In this document: piece after piece, positions 7,814-16,856 of the stretch
How the letters are laid out: each line of letters starts with the position of its first letter
Position numbering within the stretch: position 1 is the stretch's first letter
Origin: Kamptonema formosum PCC 6407
Lineage (GTDB): Bacteria; Cyanobacteriota; Cyanobacteriia; Cyanobacteriales; Microcoleaceae
Direction of reading: 5' to 3'
Length of the DNA stretch: 64,000 bases
Assembly (NCBI RefSeq): GCF_000332155.1
Contig: NZ_KB235904.1
Location: 2,091,813 to 2,155,812 of the forward strand
Translations under genes and position numbers: made by a program
The notes under the pieces: generated by a model
Database searches by the model: none
Seen by the model: only the letters and a program-made list of their open reading frames with translations
What the model was told of the DNA's origin: nothing

Positions 7814-9256
7814 TCAAACTAAAGCATTTAAAAGCGCTTGCAATTTCAGTTTAATTTCTGCTAACTCTTTGTCTGGTTCAGAACCCGAAACAATACCAGC
7901 ACCAGCATATAGTCTAGCGCGATCGCCGTCTATGAAAGCAGAGCGAATCCCGACAGCAAATTCACCATTTCCTTGATGATCTACCCAACCTAAAGGTGCT
8001 GCATAAAGAGAGCGATCGAATGTTTCATAACGGCGAATTTGCTCTAAGGCAATATCTCTAGGTACACCTGCAACTGCGGGTGTAGGATGGAGCTCTGCTA
8101 AAATATTCAATAAATGAATTTCTGCGGAAACTTGAGCTTTGATAGGTGTCCATAAATGCTGAATATTGGAAAGTTGTAAGAGGTGTGGTTGGGAAGATGT
8201 ATGAGGTTTGATGCCGAGGTTAGATAGGCGTTCGATGATAAAATCAATGACGGCGCGATGTTCTCGTAAATCTTTTTCACTGCATAGTAAACCATTAGCT
8301 AAGTTTGCATCTTCAGATATAGTTTTACCCCTGGGTGCTGAACCTGCTAAAGCATCTGTTACTAAGTGATGGTTGTGGATGCTAATTAAGCGTTCTGGAC
8401 TGGCTCCTATAAAATTTTGACCTTTGCCGTTACTGGTGGAAAATATGTAACACCCTGGATAGATAAGGCGTAAATTATCCAAGGAATTAATCAAATTAAA
8501 CTCGGTTTGTGAAAATACATCTATGGCATGGGAAAGGACGATTTTACTAAAATATTTAGATTTGATTAATTCTAAAACAGATTTTACAGATGTTTCAAAT
8601 TGCCGGGGATTATTCATGTTTATTTTTTTTAAATAAACTGAGCTGTTGTTAGGAATTATTAATGATTTGTATTTTCCTGAGCTGATTTTGTTGATTTTGC
8701 TCCACATTTCGTCAGCCATGAGCTTAATATTTATATCTATATCGATGACTGTGTTGGCAACGAGAATATAGCTATTGTTTTGTCTTGTAATCTGCCAGCG
8801 AGGTAAAAATATGGTGGCTGGGGGAAAGTCAAAGCTAGGAGCGATGTTCTCATCGAAAAAAGTAAAACTACAGAAGAAATGTGGCCCGCTAAAGGGAATA
8901 TGTGTAGTACCAATGGCAACTGTAATATCGAGGCATGACTGAATAAAATCTTGAGCGAGGGAAAATCGCTGAGATCCTTCCAGTGTTAAATAAATAGCAG
9001 AATCAATGGCTGCGATCGCGAATCCGCTGCTGATATCTGGTGCCCCTGAATCTTTTTTTTCAAAGTAAAAATGTCGTCGATCTGGTTCAGCAATTGCTTG
9101 AAGGACGGCAAGGGGATCGACGACAGCAATTTCCAGAGAAATACTAACTATTTTTGTCGGGTCTTTTTCAGTTAAAGACTGCTGACAATCTAACAGAAAT
9201 TGATGCAGTTCCTTGCGGTCTTGAAAAAGATGAGTGCGATGGGGTATCACTGGCAT
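7814..9256 (-). CDS. menF: Isochorismate synthase MenF
   Basis: A 480-residue chorismate-utilising enzyme that isomerises chorismate to isochorismate to feed MenD. The C-terminal half carries the conserved core: KIVLSHAIDV, FIGASPERLISIHN, the GSAPRGKTISEDANLA segment, SEKDLREHRAVIDFI, LHPTPAVAGVP and GRSAFIDG-like sequence near the end with YAGAGIVSGSEPDKE. The Mg-binding glutamates lie in SEKDLREH and GSEPDKE. The variable N-terminal half is of the cyanobacterial and plant ICS kind. Its role in phylloquinone rather than salicylate or siderophore synthesis is supported by menD, menA, menH, menC and menE close by. Confidence 0.94.
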   Translation of the reverse strand: MPVIPHRTHLFQDRKELHQFLLDCQQSLTEKDPTKIVSISLEIAVVDPLAVLQAIAEPDRRHFYFEKKDSGAPDISSGFAIAAIDSAIYLTLEGSQRFSLAQDFIQSCLDITVAIGTTHIPFSGPHFFCSFTFFDENIAPSFDFPPATIFLPRWQITRQNNSYILVANTVIDIDINIKLMADEMWSKINKISSGKYKSLIIPNNSSVYLKKINMNNPRQFETSVKSVLELIKSKYFSKIVLSHAIDVFSQTEFNLINSLDNLRLIYPGCYIFSTSNGKGQNFIGASPERLISIHNHHLVTDALAGSAPRGKTISEDANLANGLLCSEKDLREHRAVIDFIIERLSNLGIKPHTSSQPHLLQLSNIQHLWTPIKAQVSAEIHLLNILAELHPTPAVAGVPRDIALEQIRRYETFDRSLYAAPLGWVDHQGNGEFAVGIRSAFIDGDRARLYAGAGIVSGSEPDKELAEIKLKLQALLNALV

Positions 9257-9620
9257 GGAAGCAAAAATAGCAGATTTTTCTGAAGGATCGCGGGTATATT
9301 TAGGTACAACTCCCTATCCAATCTAAGCACTGTTCGCGATCGCTAGACACGCCGCGCCACATCTGTATGCCTGTTGACGCTCCCGGCAAAGGGCAAGAGC
9401 GGGAGACTAAGAAGCGGGAGACTCCTAGAATCGGAGTGTTCTTCCTCTCACGGACTCCCCTTTAGGGGGTTATGTCTTGAGCGATCGCGGGCTGGGCGAT
9501 CGGCGAGGATCGCTGTCTAGGTACGCCCCACACGCACTCCCATCCTATACAGAGTACACCTTCGCACCCAATAAAATTGTAAAATTGCTAGGCTCGTAAC
9601 AATTTAATCAAGTTTGCGTA
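9257..9620. other. Divergent menF/menA promoter region, no gene
   Basis: The 364-base gap between menF (minus) and menA (plus) must hold both promoters. It contains several HIP1 sites and short palindromes, including gcgggag repeats near 9400-9430 and actcccctttaggggg near 9455-9470, which could be the remnant of an IS200/IS605-type end. No open frame or known riboswitch is apparent. Confidence 0.5.
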
Positions 9621-10526
9621 ATGACAACAAAATTAATTGAGCCTAGCAACAGTAAGTTATGGCTAGCGGCAATCAAGCCGCCGATGTACAGCGTGGCGAT
9701 TATTCCAATTTGGGTGGGAACTGCGATCGCTTTTGCTGAAACTAAAAGGATTAATGCGCCAATTTTTTCTACTTTTCTCATGGCAGCCATTTTAATTTTG
9801 GCTTGGCTGAATCTCAGCAATGATGTATTTGATGCAGACACAGGCATTGATAAAAACAAGGCTCATTCTGTTGTTAACTTGACGGGAAATAAAACTTTGA
9901 TTTTCTGGTTGAGCAATTTATTTTTAGCTCTAGGTGTGTCGGGAATTTTCGCGATCTCCTGGTGGCAACAAGACCCAACGGTGATTTGGCTGGTAATCGT
10001 ATGCTGCATTTTAGGCTATAGCTATCAAGGGCCACCTTTCCGTTTAGGATATCAGGGCTTAGGGGAAATTATTTGCTTTTTTACTTTTGGCCCTTTGGCT
10101 GTAGCCGCAGCTTATTACAGTCAAACTCAAGCTTGGTCGAGAACAAATTTTGCTGCCTCTGTAATTGTGGGAGTTGTTACTAGCATTATCTTATTTTGTT
10201 CTCATTTTCACCAAATTGAAGATGATTTAGCGGCTGGGAAAAAATCACCCATTGTCAGGCTGGGGACAAAAACAGGTGCTAATTTATTAGTATGGTTATG
10301 CGGTAGTCTGTTTGCTTTGACTATTGCATTTTATGCTCTGGGCTTTTTCCCAATTTGGACGTTATTAATTTTTGGGAGTTTACCATTTGCAATCAAGCTT
10401 TGTCGCCATGTCAACGAGTATCACGGTCAACCTGGAAAGGTTAGCAATTCTAAGTTTATAGCAGTAGCTTTGCATTTTATTAGTGGTTTACTGCTGGGAT
10501 TAGGGTTTGTCTTACCCATCGGATGA
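9621..10526 (+). CDS. menA: MenA, 1,4-dihydroxy-2-naphthoate phytyltransferase
   Basis: UbiA-type membrane prenyltransferase of 301 residues that attaches the phytyl chain to 1,4-dihydroxy-2-naphthoate, in the membrane step of phylloquinone synthesis. About eight to nine hydrophobic helices are visible. The first Asp-rich motif is NLSNDVFDADTGID (about residues 66-79); the second, in the cytoplasmic loop, is FHQIEDDLAAGKKSP (about 197-211). The GYSYQGPPFRLGYQGLGE segment is typical of MenA against other UbiA enzymes. Divergent from menF, it leads the plus-strand part of the men block. Confidence 0.95.
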   Translation: MTTKLIEPSNSKLWLAAIKPPMYSVAIIPIWVGTAIAFAETKRINAPIFSTFLMAAILILAWLNLSNDVFDADTGIDKNKAHSVVNLTGNKTLIFWLSNLFLALGVSGIFAISWWQQDPTVIWLVIVCCILGYSYQGPPFRLGYQGLGEIICFFTFGPLAVAAAYYSQTQAWSRTNFAASVIVGVVTSIILFCSHFHQIEDDLAAGKKSPIVRLGTKTGANLLVWLCGSLFALTIAFYALGFFPIWTLLIFGSLPFAIKLCRHVNEYHGQPGKVSNSKFIAVALHFISGLLLGLGFVLPIG

Positions 10527-10652
10527 TATTCAGTTATTATGGAGGTATGACCCGCTTAAATTGAGTAATCGCTTTTTTCAGCAAGCTTTCAATACAGTCT
10601 TTGACTGGGTGAGTCATACCCCATTTTGACACATAGAACGGAGCGTTAAAGT

Positions 10653-10898
10653 ATGAATGCTAAAGCAGAAATTAGCCAAATTCTAACTCTCGAAGAAATT
10701 ATCAGCTTATATCCTGACGAATGGGTACTAATTGTTTCCCCAGAACTGGATGAGGATCTGAATGTGATTCGCGGCGAAGTCTTGATACATTCACCTGAGC
10801 GAGATGATGTTTACAGTCAGCTTTCATTAAGAAAGGGCAGACCTGTAGCAATAGAATATACTGGGTCTATACCTGAAGACCTAGCGGTGATGTTGTGA
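10653..10898 (+). CDS. Small acidic protein paired with a retropepsin-like protease
   Basis: An 81-residue acidic protein of unknown function (ILTLEEIISLYPDEWVLI, later DVYSQLSLRKGRPVAIEYTG). It has no signal peptide or membrane segment. Its stop codon overlaps the start of the next gene (GTGA, 10895-10898), so the two are translationally coupled. This pairing of an 80-90 residue protein with a single-domain aspartic protease is, as far as I recall, recurrent in cyanobacteria, which suggests that they work as a unit, perhaps substrate, chaperone or inhibitor. The function is not established. Confidence 0.7.
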   Translation: MNAKAEISQILTLEEIISLYPDEWVLIVSPELDEDLNVIRGEVLIHSPERDDVYSQLSLRKGRPVAIEYTGSIPEDLAVML

Positions 10899-11317
10899 CA
10901 AAAAGAAGACGTTATCAAAAAACTTATCACTTATTCCCTCACGGGCGGAATTTGCTTAGAGTGCAAGCAACTGTCGGCGCTATAGAAAGCGGTGACTTTG
11001 TTCGGCTACGTTTGTTAGTGGATACGGGAGCCAGTTTTACTATCTTGCCGATTCAGGTATTAAAGGATTTAGGTTATGATATTCATAATCCTTTACGCAG
11101 GCAAGAAATATTTACAGGTCAAGGAAGAATCTATGCTCCTGTTGTTAGGACATCTTGGTTCAACTGTGTAGGGCAACTAATAGAGAATTTTGAAATAATT
11201 GCCCATGATATACCATCACCTCTCCGTTTAGATGGTCTTCTTGGCATGGATTTTCTCTGCCCTTTTCGAGCAGTAATCTCCGTTAGCAGTGCGGAAATTC
11301 GCTATCAGCGCAGGTAA
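10895..11317 (+). CDS. Retropepsin-like (clan AA) aspartyl protease, single domain
   Basis: A 140-residue protein with the aspartic protease signature LLVDTGASFTILP (about residues 41-53) and the second conserved hydrophobic-Gly element DGLLGMDFL (about 115-123). One D-T-G triad per chain implies that it would act as a homodimer, as retropepsins do. No signal peptide or membrane anchor is visible, so it is probably cytoplasmic. It begins with GTG, overlapping the preceding small gene by four bases. The pair sits between menA and menH, where it interrupts the men gene order and has no evident link to quinone synthesis. The substrate is unknown. Confidence 0.85.
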   Translation: MTKRRRYQKTYHLFPHGRNLLRVQATVGAIESGDFVRLRLLVDTGASFTILPIQVLKDLGYDIHNPLRRQEIFTGQGRIYAPVVRTSWFNCVGQLIENFEIIAHDIPSPLRLDGLLGMDFLCPFRAVISVSSAEIRYQRR

Positions 11318-11350
11318 CTCAATTTACTAATTCGTACATCCGACTTTAAA

Positions 11351-12166
11351 ATGATAATAAAAATTGGAAATTATCAATTTCACTATTTTTTAAAGGGCAG
11401 CAATTATCAACCGATAATCTTATTTTTACACGGATTTATGGGCAACAATCAGGACTTTGACGCAGCAATTTCCCTATTATACCAAAATTTCTATTGTCTA
11501 GCAGTTGATCTTCCCGGACACGGAAAAACCAGAGTTATTGGTGGTGAAGATTGCTATACAATGCCTAAGACAGCCCAAGCCTTGATAACATTACTAGACA
11601 ATCTAGAAATTGATAAATGTTTGTTATTTGGCTATTCAATGGGTGGGCGATTGGCACTATACATGAGCCTTTATTTTCCCTCCCGTTTTGATAAGGTGAT
11701 ATTGGAGTCAGCATCTCCCGGATTGAGGCAGAAATCGGAGCGCGAACAACGTTTGCAAGCTGATTTACACCTAGTACAAAAATTGAAAACAAGCGACTTC
11801 AAAGACTTTTTATTAAACTGGTATAATCAGCCTTTATTCAAATCTTTAAAAGTTCGCCAAGATTTTGAACAATTAATAGAACGCAAGCTAGATAATAATC
11901 CAATCGAGTTAGCCAAATCCCTCCGTAATATGGGAACCGGCAATCAGCCGTCTCTATGGGAGGAACTTGAAAAAAATAAAAAACCTATGCTGTTGCTAAC
12001 GGGAGAATATGATGATAAATTTATAGCTATCAATACAGAGATGGCAAGTTTATGCCCGAAGGCTAAGTTAGAAGTTATACCCAAGACTGGTCATAATATT
12101 CACTTAGAAAACCCGAATAAATTTGTCACAATTCTGATGAAATTTTATTGCTCAGCAGAAAGTTGA
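11351..12166 (+). CDS. menH: MenH, SHCHC synthase (alpha/beta hydrolase fold)
   Basis: A 271-residue alpha/beta-hydrolase-fold lyase that removes pyruvate from SEPHCHC to give SHCHC. Visible catalytic elements are the oxyanion region FLHGFMGNNQDF, nucleophile elbow FGYSMGGRLAL (Ser near residue 98), the acid in LLTGEYDDKF and the final histidine in PKTGHNIHLENP. MenH-specific sequence includes LPGHGKT after the second strand. Its stop overlaps the menC start (TGATG at 12164-12168), so menH-menC-menE form a tightly coupled operon, which supports MenH over a generic hydrolase. Confidence 0.92.
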   Translation: MIIKIGNYQFHYFLKGSNYQPIILFLHGFMGNNQDFDAAISLLYQNFYCLAVDLPGHGKTRVIGGEDCYTMPKTAQALITLLDNLEIDKCLLFGYSMGGRLALYMSLYFPSRFDKVILESASPGLRQKSEREQRLQADLHLVQKLKTSDFKDFLLNWYNQPLFKSLKVRQDFEQLIERKLDNNPIELAKSLRNMGTGNQPSLWEELEKNKKPMLLLTGEYDDKFIAINTEMASLCPKAKLEVIPKTGHNIHLENPNKFVTILMKFYCSAES

Positions 12167-13185
12167 TGTTATACCAATTTGATTTTCGCATCTATCAACG
12201 TAAGTTCAATCGACCTTTACAAACCAATCACGGCGATTGGAATATTCGAGAAGGAATTATCATTCGTCTGACTGGAGAAACTGGTAAATTTAGTTTAGGT
12301 GAAATTGCTCCCATTAATTGGTTGGGTTCCGAAAGTTTCGAGCAAGCTATAGATTTTTGTCGCCAGTTACCAGCAAGAATTAAAGAGGAGATTATTTTAT
12401 CGATTCCCACTGAATTACCCGCCTGCCAATTTGGTTTTGAGTCTGCTTGGGAAAATATTGAGCAACCAAGACAAAATACAGCTCCCCCTTACCCACAATT
12501 GGCAAAAGATGGCGATCAAATCCAAAATCAATACAGTGGTTTATTGCCATCTGGGAAAGCAGCTTTACAGGTATGGCAAACACTATGGAATCAAGGATAT
12601 CGCACGTTTAAATGGAAAATAGGAGTTGGTCAAATTCAAGAAGAACTTCAAGTTTTTGAACAATTAATTTCTGCTATTGTTCAGATGGAAACTCTAGTAT
12701 TTTTGCGCTTAGATGCCAATCAGGGACTAACCTATAAAGACGCTTGCCAATGGTTAGAAATCTGCGATTCTATAACTGCTAATGAGCAAGCGAACATAAA
12801 TATTGAATTTATAGAACAACCATTACCTGTAAATCAATTCGATCTCATGTTACACTTATCCAGTAGCTATTCTACTCCCATTGCTTTAGATGAATCGGTT
12901 GTTACCATTAATCAGATGCAAGAATGTTATCAGCAAGGTTGGCGGGGAATTTTTGTAATTAAACCTTGCATAGCTGGTTCCCCTTCACAATTGCGACAAT
13001 TTTGCCAAAGCCATGATATTGATGCTGTTTTTTCATCAGTCTTTGAAACTAAGATTGGAAGAGAAAAAGCACTGAGTTTAGCCTTTGAACTTTCCCATCA
13101 TAATAGAGCATTAGGTTTTGGTGTCAACCACTGGTTTGATGAAGAGGAAGAAAGCTGGTTAGAGCATTTATGGCACAACATTTAA
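12166..13185 (+). CDS. menC: MenC, o-succinylbenzoate synthase
   Basis: Enolase-superfamily enzyme that dehydrates SHCHC to o-succinylbenzoate. With the ATG at 12166 it is 339 residues; an in-frame TTG at 12148 would add six residues but overlaps menH more. Catalytic elements are FKWKIGVG (Lys-x-Lys pair), the three metal ligands in LRLDANQG, IEFIEQPL and IALDESVV, and the second lysine in IFVIKPC. The N-terminal capping domain begins MLYQFDFRIYQRKF. It overlaps menH by one base and menE by 16 bases. Confidence 0.94.
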   Translation: MLYQFDFRIYQRKFNRPLQTNHGDWNIREGIIIRLTGETGKFSLGEIAPINWLGSESFEQAIDFCRQLPARIKEEIILSIPTELPACQFGFESAWENIEQPRQNTAPPYPQLAKDGDQIQNQYSGLLPSGKAALQVWQTLWNQGYRTFKWKIGVGQIQEELQVFEQLISAIVQMETLVFLRLDANQGLTYKDACQWLEICDSITANEQANINIEFIEQPLPVNQFDLMLHLSSSYSTPIALDESVVTINQMQECYQQGWRGIFVIKPCIAGSPSQLRQFCQSHDIDAVFSSVFETKIGREKALSLAFELSHHNRALGFGVNHWFDEEEESWLEHLWHNI

Positions 13186-14576
13186 TTCCCGATATTTTAG
13201 AAAATTTATCGCGTTTACCTAATAACTGGCTTATTGGTTACGACAGTGGCGAAGTTGCCAGGATTGCAGAGCAAAAGTTCCATAATTTAACACAATTAGA
13301 TAATATTAACATCCCCCCGATAATTTTACTGGCGGAGCGAGAACCCGTGCAATTTATCGCCAGTTTTATTGCCGCTTGTGCGGCGGGAAGTCAGATTTTT
13401 CTCTGCAATCCTAACTGGGTAAAACAGGAGTGGGAGCAAGTTTTTAATTTAGTTAATCCTGACATAATTTGGGGACAAGACGCAGAATATCTAAAAAGTA
13501 ATTACCAATTACCAATTACCAATTACCAATTACCAATTACCAATTACCAATTAATAATGATTCCTACTGGAGGTTCGTCAGGAAAAATTAAATTTGCTAT
13601 CCATACCTGGGAAACTTTGGTGGCATCGGTAGAAGGATTTAAACAATATTTCCAATTATCCGCCATTAATTCATTTTGCGTATTGCCGCTATATCACGTC
13701 AGTGGATTAATGCAATTTATGCGCTCGTTTACTAGCGGCGGTAAACTGGTAATCGTACCATTTAAAGCACTTGAATCTAATGATAAAGGTGAGATAAACC
13801 CCGCAGATTTTTTCATTTCTCTAGTGCCAACTCAACTACAATGCTTGCTAGAAAATCCAGATATAGCTAGTTGGTTATCTCGCTTTCCTACTGTCCTTTT
13901 AGGTGGTGCTCCAGCTTGGAATTCACTATTAGAAGAAGCTAGAAAATACCGCATTCGATTAGCTCCAACTTATGGTATGACAGAAACGGCTTCCCAAATT
14001 GCGACACTCAAACCAGAATATTTCCTGGCGGGAAATAACAGCTATGGTCAGATTTTGCCCCATGCGAAGGTGAATATTGTTAGTGGGAGTCACGAAGTAT
14101 TAGCTGATAATCAAATAGGAAATATTACTATTAATGCTGATTCCTTAACGTTAGGTTATTATCCTAAAATATTTGGAAATAGAGATAATTTTCACACAGA
14201 TGATCTGGGATATTTAGATGAATATGGTTATTTAAATATTGTAGGACGTAGCAGTGATAAAATTATAACTGGGGGCGAAAATGTATTTCCTGCTGAGATA
14301 GAAGCGGCAATTAGAGCTACTGGTTTAGTAACTGATATCTGCGTAATTGGCTTACCAGATAACTATTGGGGTCAAATTGTAACTGTGGTTTATGTTTCTA
14401 CAAAACCAGAGGTTTCTACTGCATCTTTGCAAATTGCAATCGAGGATAAATTGAGCAAATTTAAGCGGCCTAAATACTGGATGAGTGTCGAAAGTTTGCC
14501 GCGCAATTCTCAAGGTAAAGTCAACCGCGAACGGTTACAAGAAATTGCCATAAAATCTTTGAAGGCTAATGATTAG
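13170..14576 (+). CDS. menE: MenE, o-succinylbenzoate-CoA ligase with in-frame repeat insertion
   Basis: Adenylate-forming enzyme of 468 residues that activates o-succinylbenzoate to its CoA thioester. The P-loop is MIPTGGSSGKIKF (about 130-142). LAPTYGMTETASQIA is the A5-type motif, DLGYLDEYGYLNIVGR the A7-A8 region and PRNSQGKVNRERL the C-terminal catalytic lysine motif. Directly before the P-loop, residues 111-128 are a heptapeptide repeat NYQLPIT (2.5 copies), encoded by tandem taccaat heptamers that occur elsewhere as non-coding repeats. Three DNA units equal seven codons, so the frame is kept. The rest is intact and no stop is created. The start overlaps menC by 16 bases. Confidence 0.93.
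   Translation: MAQHLIPDILENLSRLPNNWLIGYDSGEVARIAEQKFHNLTQLDNINIPPIILLAEREPVQFIASFIAACAAGSQIFLCNPNWVKQEWEQVFNLVNPDIIWGQDAEYLKSNYQLPITNYQLPITNYQLIMIPTGGSSGKIKFAIHTWETLVASVEGFKQYFQLSAINSFCVLPLYHVSGLMQFMRSFTSGGKLVIVPFKALESNDKGEINPADFFISLVPTQLQCLLENPDIASWLSRFPTVLLGGAPAWNSLLEEARKYRIRLAPTYGMTETASQIATLKPEYFLAGNNSYGQILPHAKVNIVSGSHEVLADNQIGNITINADSLTLGYYPKIFGNRDNFHTDDLGYLDEYGYLNIVGRSSDKIITGGENVFPAEIEAAIRATGLVTDICVIGLPDNYWGQIVTVVYVSTKPEVSTASLQIAIEDKLSKFKRPKYWMSVESLPRNSQGKVNRERLQEIAIKSLKAND
13500..13553 (+). repeat. Heptamer repeat (accaatt) inside the menE coding sequence
   Basis: About 7.5 tandem copies of the heptamer accaatt are read in frame as NYQLPITNYQLPITNYQL within menE. The same heptamer, as ggtaatt on the other strand, forms intergenic arrays at 33964-34032 and 63069-63199. 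Confidence 0.95.
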
Positions 14577-14613
14577 ATTGAATTTCACAGGCAAATTTTT
14601 AATTTTTTTACTG

Positions 14614-15294
14614 TTAATCTTCTGGCAATTCGCCAAAGCGTTCCCGATAGCGAGCTAACAAATTCTGGGATTCGATAGCGATTTCTTCTGGCGTGGCAAC
14701 AAGTTTACCATCTGGTGTTAAAAAGCGCAATTGCGAATTATGAATCCCCAGAAATAACTCAAGCTGTTGACTCCACAACCACCCTTCGGCGTTAGGTTCT
14801 AAGGGTTGATATTTTCCATCTACAAAATGGAATCCTGCAAATTCCAAATTGTAAGGATCGAACCAAAAATAATCGATTGTACGGAAATTTTCTGCGTAAA
14901 TTTGCTTCTTTAAACCTTTATCTGTAGCAGCAGTAGAAGATGAAAGCAATTCTACAATGACATTCGGATACTTCCCGTCTTCTTCCCACACAACCCAACT
15001 TTTGCGTGGCTTGCGCTCGGTATTGAGGACAACGAAAAAGTCTGGCCCTCGGAAATCTTGAGATTTATTTTGGTTGGGGCTAAAGTAAACAGTAAGATTT
15101 CCAGAAACGTAGAAATCTTGCCTGTCGCGCCATAACCATTCTAGGAGGCGGATCAGTAGGTCAATTTGTTTGCGGTGTAAGTCGCTTTCCAAGGGAGGTT
15201 CGTTACTGTCAAGGTCGCCTGGTGGGAATATAATATCATCTTCTTTTTGATTTTGGGTTTCGGACGTAGGGGTTTGGATTTGGGTAAAAGTCAT
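14614..15294 (-). CDS. Uma2-family (DUF820) putative restriction-endonuclease-fold protein
   Basis: A 226-residue member of the Uma2/DUF820 family, PD-(D/E)XK-fold proteins present in many copies in cyanobacterial genomes, with no settled role. Core elements visible are GPDFFVVL (the first acidic residue), VVWEEDGKYPNVIVELLSSSTA (the Glu of the E-x-K element), TDKGLKKQIYAENFRTIDYFWFDPYN and the C-terminal LLARYRERFGELPED helix. It stands alone on the minus strand between menE and panE. A second, only distantly similar Uma2 protein is at 38355. Nuclease activity is inferred from the fold and not demonstrated here. Confidence 0.88.
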   Translation of the reverse strand: MTFTQIQTPTSETQNQKEDDIIFPPGDLDSNEPPLESDLHRKQIDLLIRLLEWLWRDRQDFYVSGNLTVYFSPNQNKSQDFRGPDFFVVLNTERKPRKSWVVWEEDGKYPNVIVELLSSSTAATDKGLKKQIYAENFRTIDYFWFDPYNLEFAGFHFVDGKYQPLEPNAEGWLWSQQLELFLGIHNSQLRFLTPDGKLVATPEEIAIESQNLLARYRERFGELPED

Positions 15295-15350
15295 AGTTAC
15301 TTTAGGAATAGACGATGAATATAGTTTAACGCTATTTCTGAGCTCAATTA

Positions 15351-16289
15351 TTATTTACATTCACGAATATCCAAAAACTTTAACTGTCGATAAAGCATAT
15401 CAATTAGAGGTAAATTAACACCTAATTCTTCAGCCATTCGCAGTGGATTGCCAAAAATCGCCTCAACTTCTAGCCGTTGTTTTCGATCGTAATCCAGTTT
15501 CATGCTAGTCCGATAAGGCTTCATTTTGTCAGTATAATCAAGCATTTTTGCGATAAAATCATCGGGAATAGTGCGATCGCAACTTTTTGCTCCCGCTACA
15601 ACTTCCCACATCAATTTTTCCACCAAAATCCGCGTATCAGCATTAGCCATCAGTTCATCAGTTCTAGCATCCAGAACTACAGAAAGCCCATTATAAGGAA
15701 TATTCCAGACAAGTTTCTTCCATCTGGCTAAAAGTAAATCTTCGCTGATTACTATAGGAATGCCAGCGGATTCAAAGTCATTAGCAATCTCACGTAATCT
15801 ATCACTAATTCCACTTGGTTGATACTGAGCGGAGTATTCACCCATAGTAATTGTACCATAATCTAAGTGGCGAATATGACCTGCGCCCACCTTATTAGAA
15901 CAAAGAAAGCACAAGCCTCCTATTACCCGTTTATTTCCGACAATTTCTGCTACTTTTGGTTCTATGCCTAGCCCATTTTGCAATACTAAAAAAATACTAT
16001 TTGGGTTTGTAAAATGTGGTAATAATTCCGGGAGTAAATAATTTTGAGTAGTCTTCAAAGCCACAACTATAACATCACAGTTCGGCATTTGGTCAACATT
16101 TTTATAGGCGTGAACTTGTGGCAAAGTAAAGTCACCCTCTGGCGATTTTACCACCAAACCATTTTGCTTGACGTACTCGTAATCACTACGTAGCAGGAAA
16201 TGGATATCTAAACCTGCTTGCTGTAATCTAGCACCATAGAAGCCGCCTAAAGCACCTGTTCCCAGAATAGCATAACTGCGATTTATCAT
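15351..16289 (-). CDS. panE: 2-dehydropantoate 2-reductase (ApbA/PanE)
   Basis: A 312-residue NADPH-dependent reductase that converts ketopantoate to pantoate in pantothenate and coenzyme A synthesis. The N-terminal Rossmann motif is AILGTGALGGFYGARL (residues 6-21). The VALKTTQ strand (about 76-82) and LVLQNGLG (about 101-108) are ApbA signatures, and the C-terminal helical domain contains WKKLVWNIPYNGLS with the catalytic lysine, then KPYRTSMKLDYDRKQRLEVEA. Length matches the family. It lies just upstream (on the plus coordinate, after) of the Uma2 gene, on the same strand, with a 56-base gap. Confidence 0.93.
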   Translation of the reverse strand: MINRSYAILGTGALGGFYGARLQQAGLDIHFLLRSDYEYVKQNGLVVKSPEGDFTLPQVHAYKNVDQMPNCDVIVVALKTTQNYLLPELLPHFTNPNSIFLVLQNGLGIEPKVAEIVGNKRVIGGLCFLCSNKVGAGHIRHLDYGTITMGEYSAQYQPSGISDRLREIANDFESAGIPIVISEDLLLARWKKLVWNIPYNGLSVVLDARTDELMANADTRILVEKLMWEVVAGAKSCDRTIPDDFIAKMLDYTDKMKPYRTSMKLDYDRKQRLEVEAIFGNPLRMAEELGVNLPLIDMLYRQLKFLDIRECK

Positions 16290-16423
16290 AGTAAAAAAAG
16301 GTGAGCTTAAAAAAGTACGAATAGAAGTTTACTCATCATTTCTCCTTTTTAAGGAGCATTTAGGAATATATCTTACATAATTTTAGTAAGTTGTATAACC
16401 CAAAATAATTTAGCATCTAATAT

Positions 16424-16831
16424 CTAAAATTGAGCTAGCCATTGGATTAACTCCTGAGATAAAGGTTGGCGCTTCCGAGTAGTTGCATCGATACAGACGT
16501 GCTTAGTAATTGCTTTAGCAGCACATCTATCTGCAACCTCATTAGAAAAAATTTGATAAGTAATTTCAAATTCATCATTTGCAAGCTGTTGAGGGGTTAA
16601 ATCGATCGCCAATTCATTACCGCAAAACATGGGACGGTAAAAGTCTACGCTGGCATGAACAATTGGAATCGCCACCTTTGGGTTGCTAAAAAATACCTTA
16701 AGATTAATGGCGGATGCTGCTAGAGATGCTTCATAAGCTTCGTGGCAAATTGCCAAAACATTCGCAAAGTAAACCACACCAGCAGCATCAGTATCTTGAA
16801 AGCGAACTATTCGGAAATAAGTAAAGGGCAT
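16424..16831 (-). CDS. menI: 1,4-dihydroxy-2-naphthoyl-CoA thioesterase (hotdog fold)
   Basis: A 135-residue hotdog-fold thioesterase. The N-terminal motif [18 protein letters not shown] carries the catalytic Asp of the 4-hydroxybenzoyl-CoA thioesterase-like family. In cyanobacteria this family hydrolyses 1,4-dihydroxy-2-naphthoyl-CoA, the step before MenA, and the surrounding men genes support that role. It is on the minus strand 134 bases upstream of panE and 25 bases from the next minus-strand gene. A generic acyl-CoA thioesterase is the alternative, but neighbourhood and length favour DHNA-CoA thioesterase. Confidence 0.87.
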   Translation of the reverse strand: MPFTYFRIVRFQDTDAAGVVYFANVLAICHEAYEASLAASAINLKVFFSNPKVAIPIVHASVDFYRPMFCGNELAIDLTPQQLANDEFEITYQIFSNEVADRCAAKAITKHVCIDATTRKRQPLSQELIQWLAQF

Positions 16832-16856
16832 TAATGATTAATTGAGATTAAATTTG

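Noticed and set aside
9257-9620. A riboswitch or T-box between menF and menA.
   Set aside because: No conserved riboswitch core can be recognised; the few palindromes are short and better explained as repeat remnants.
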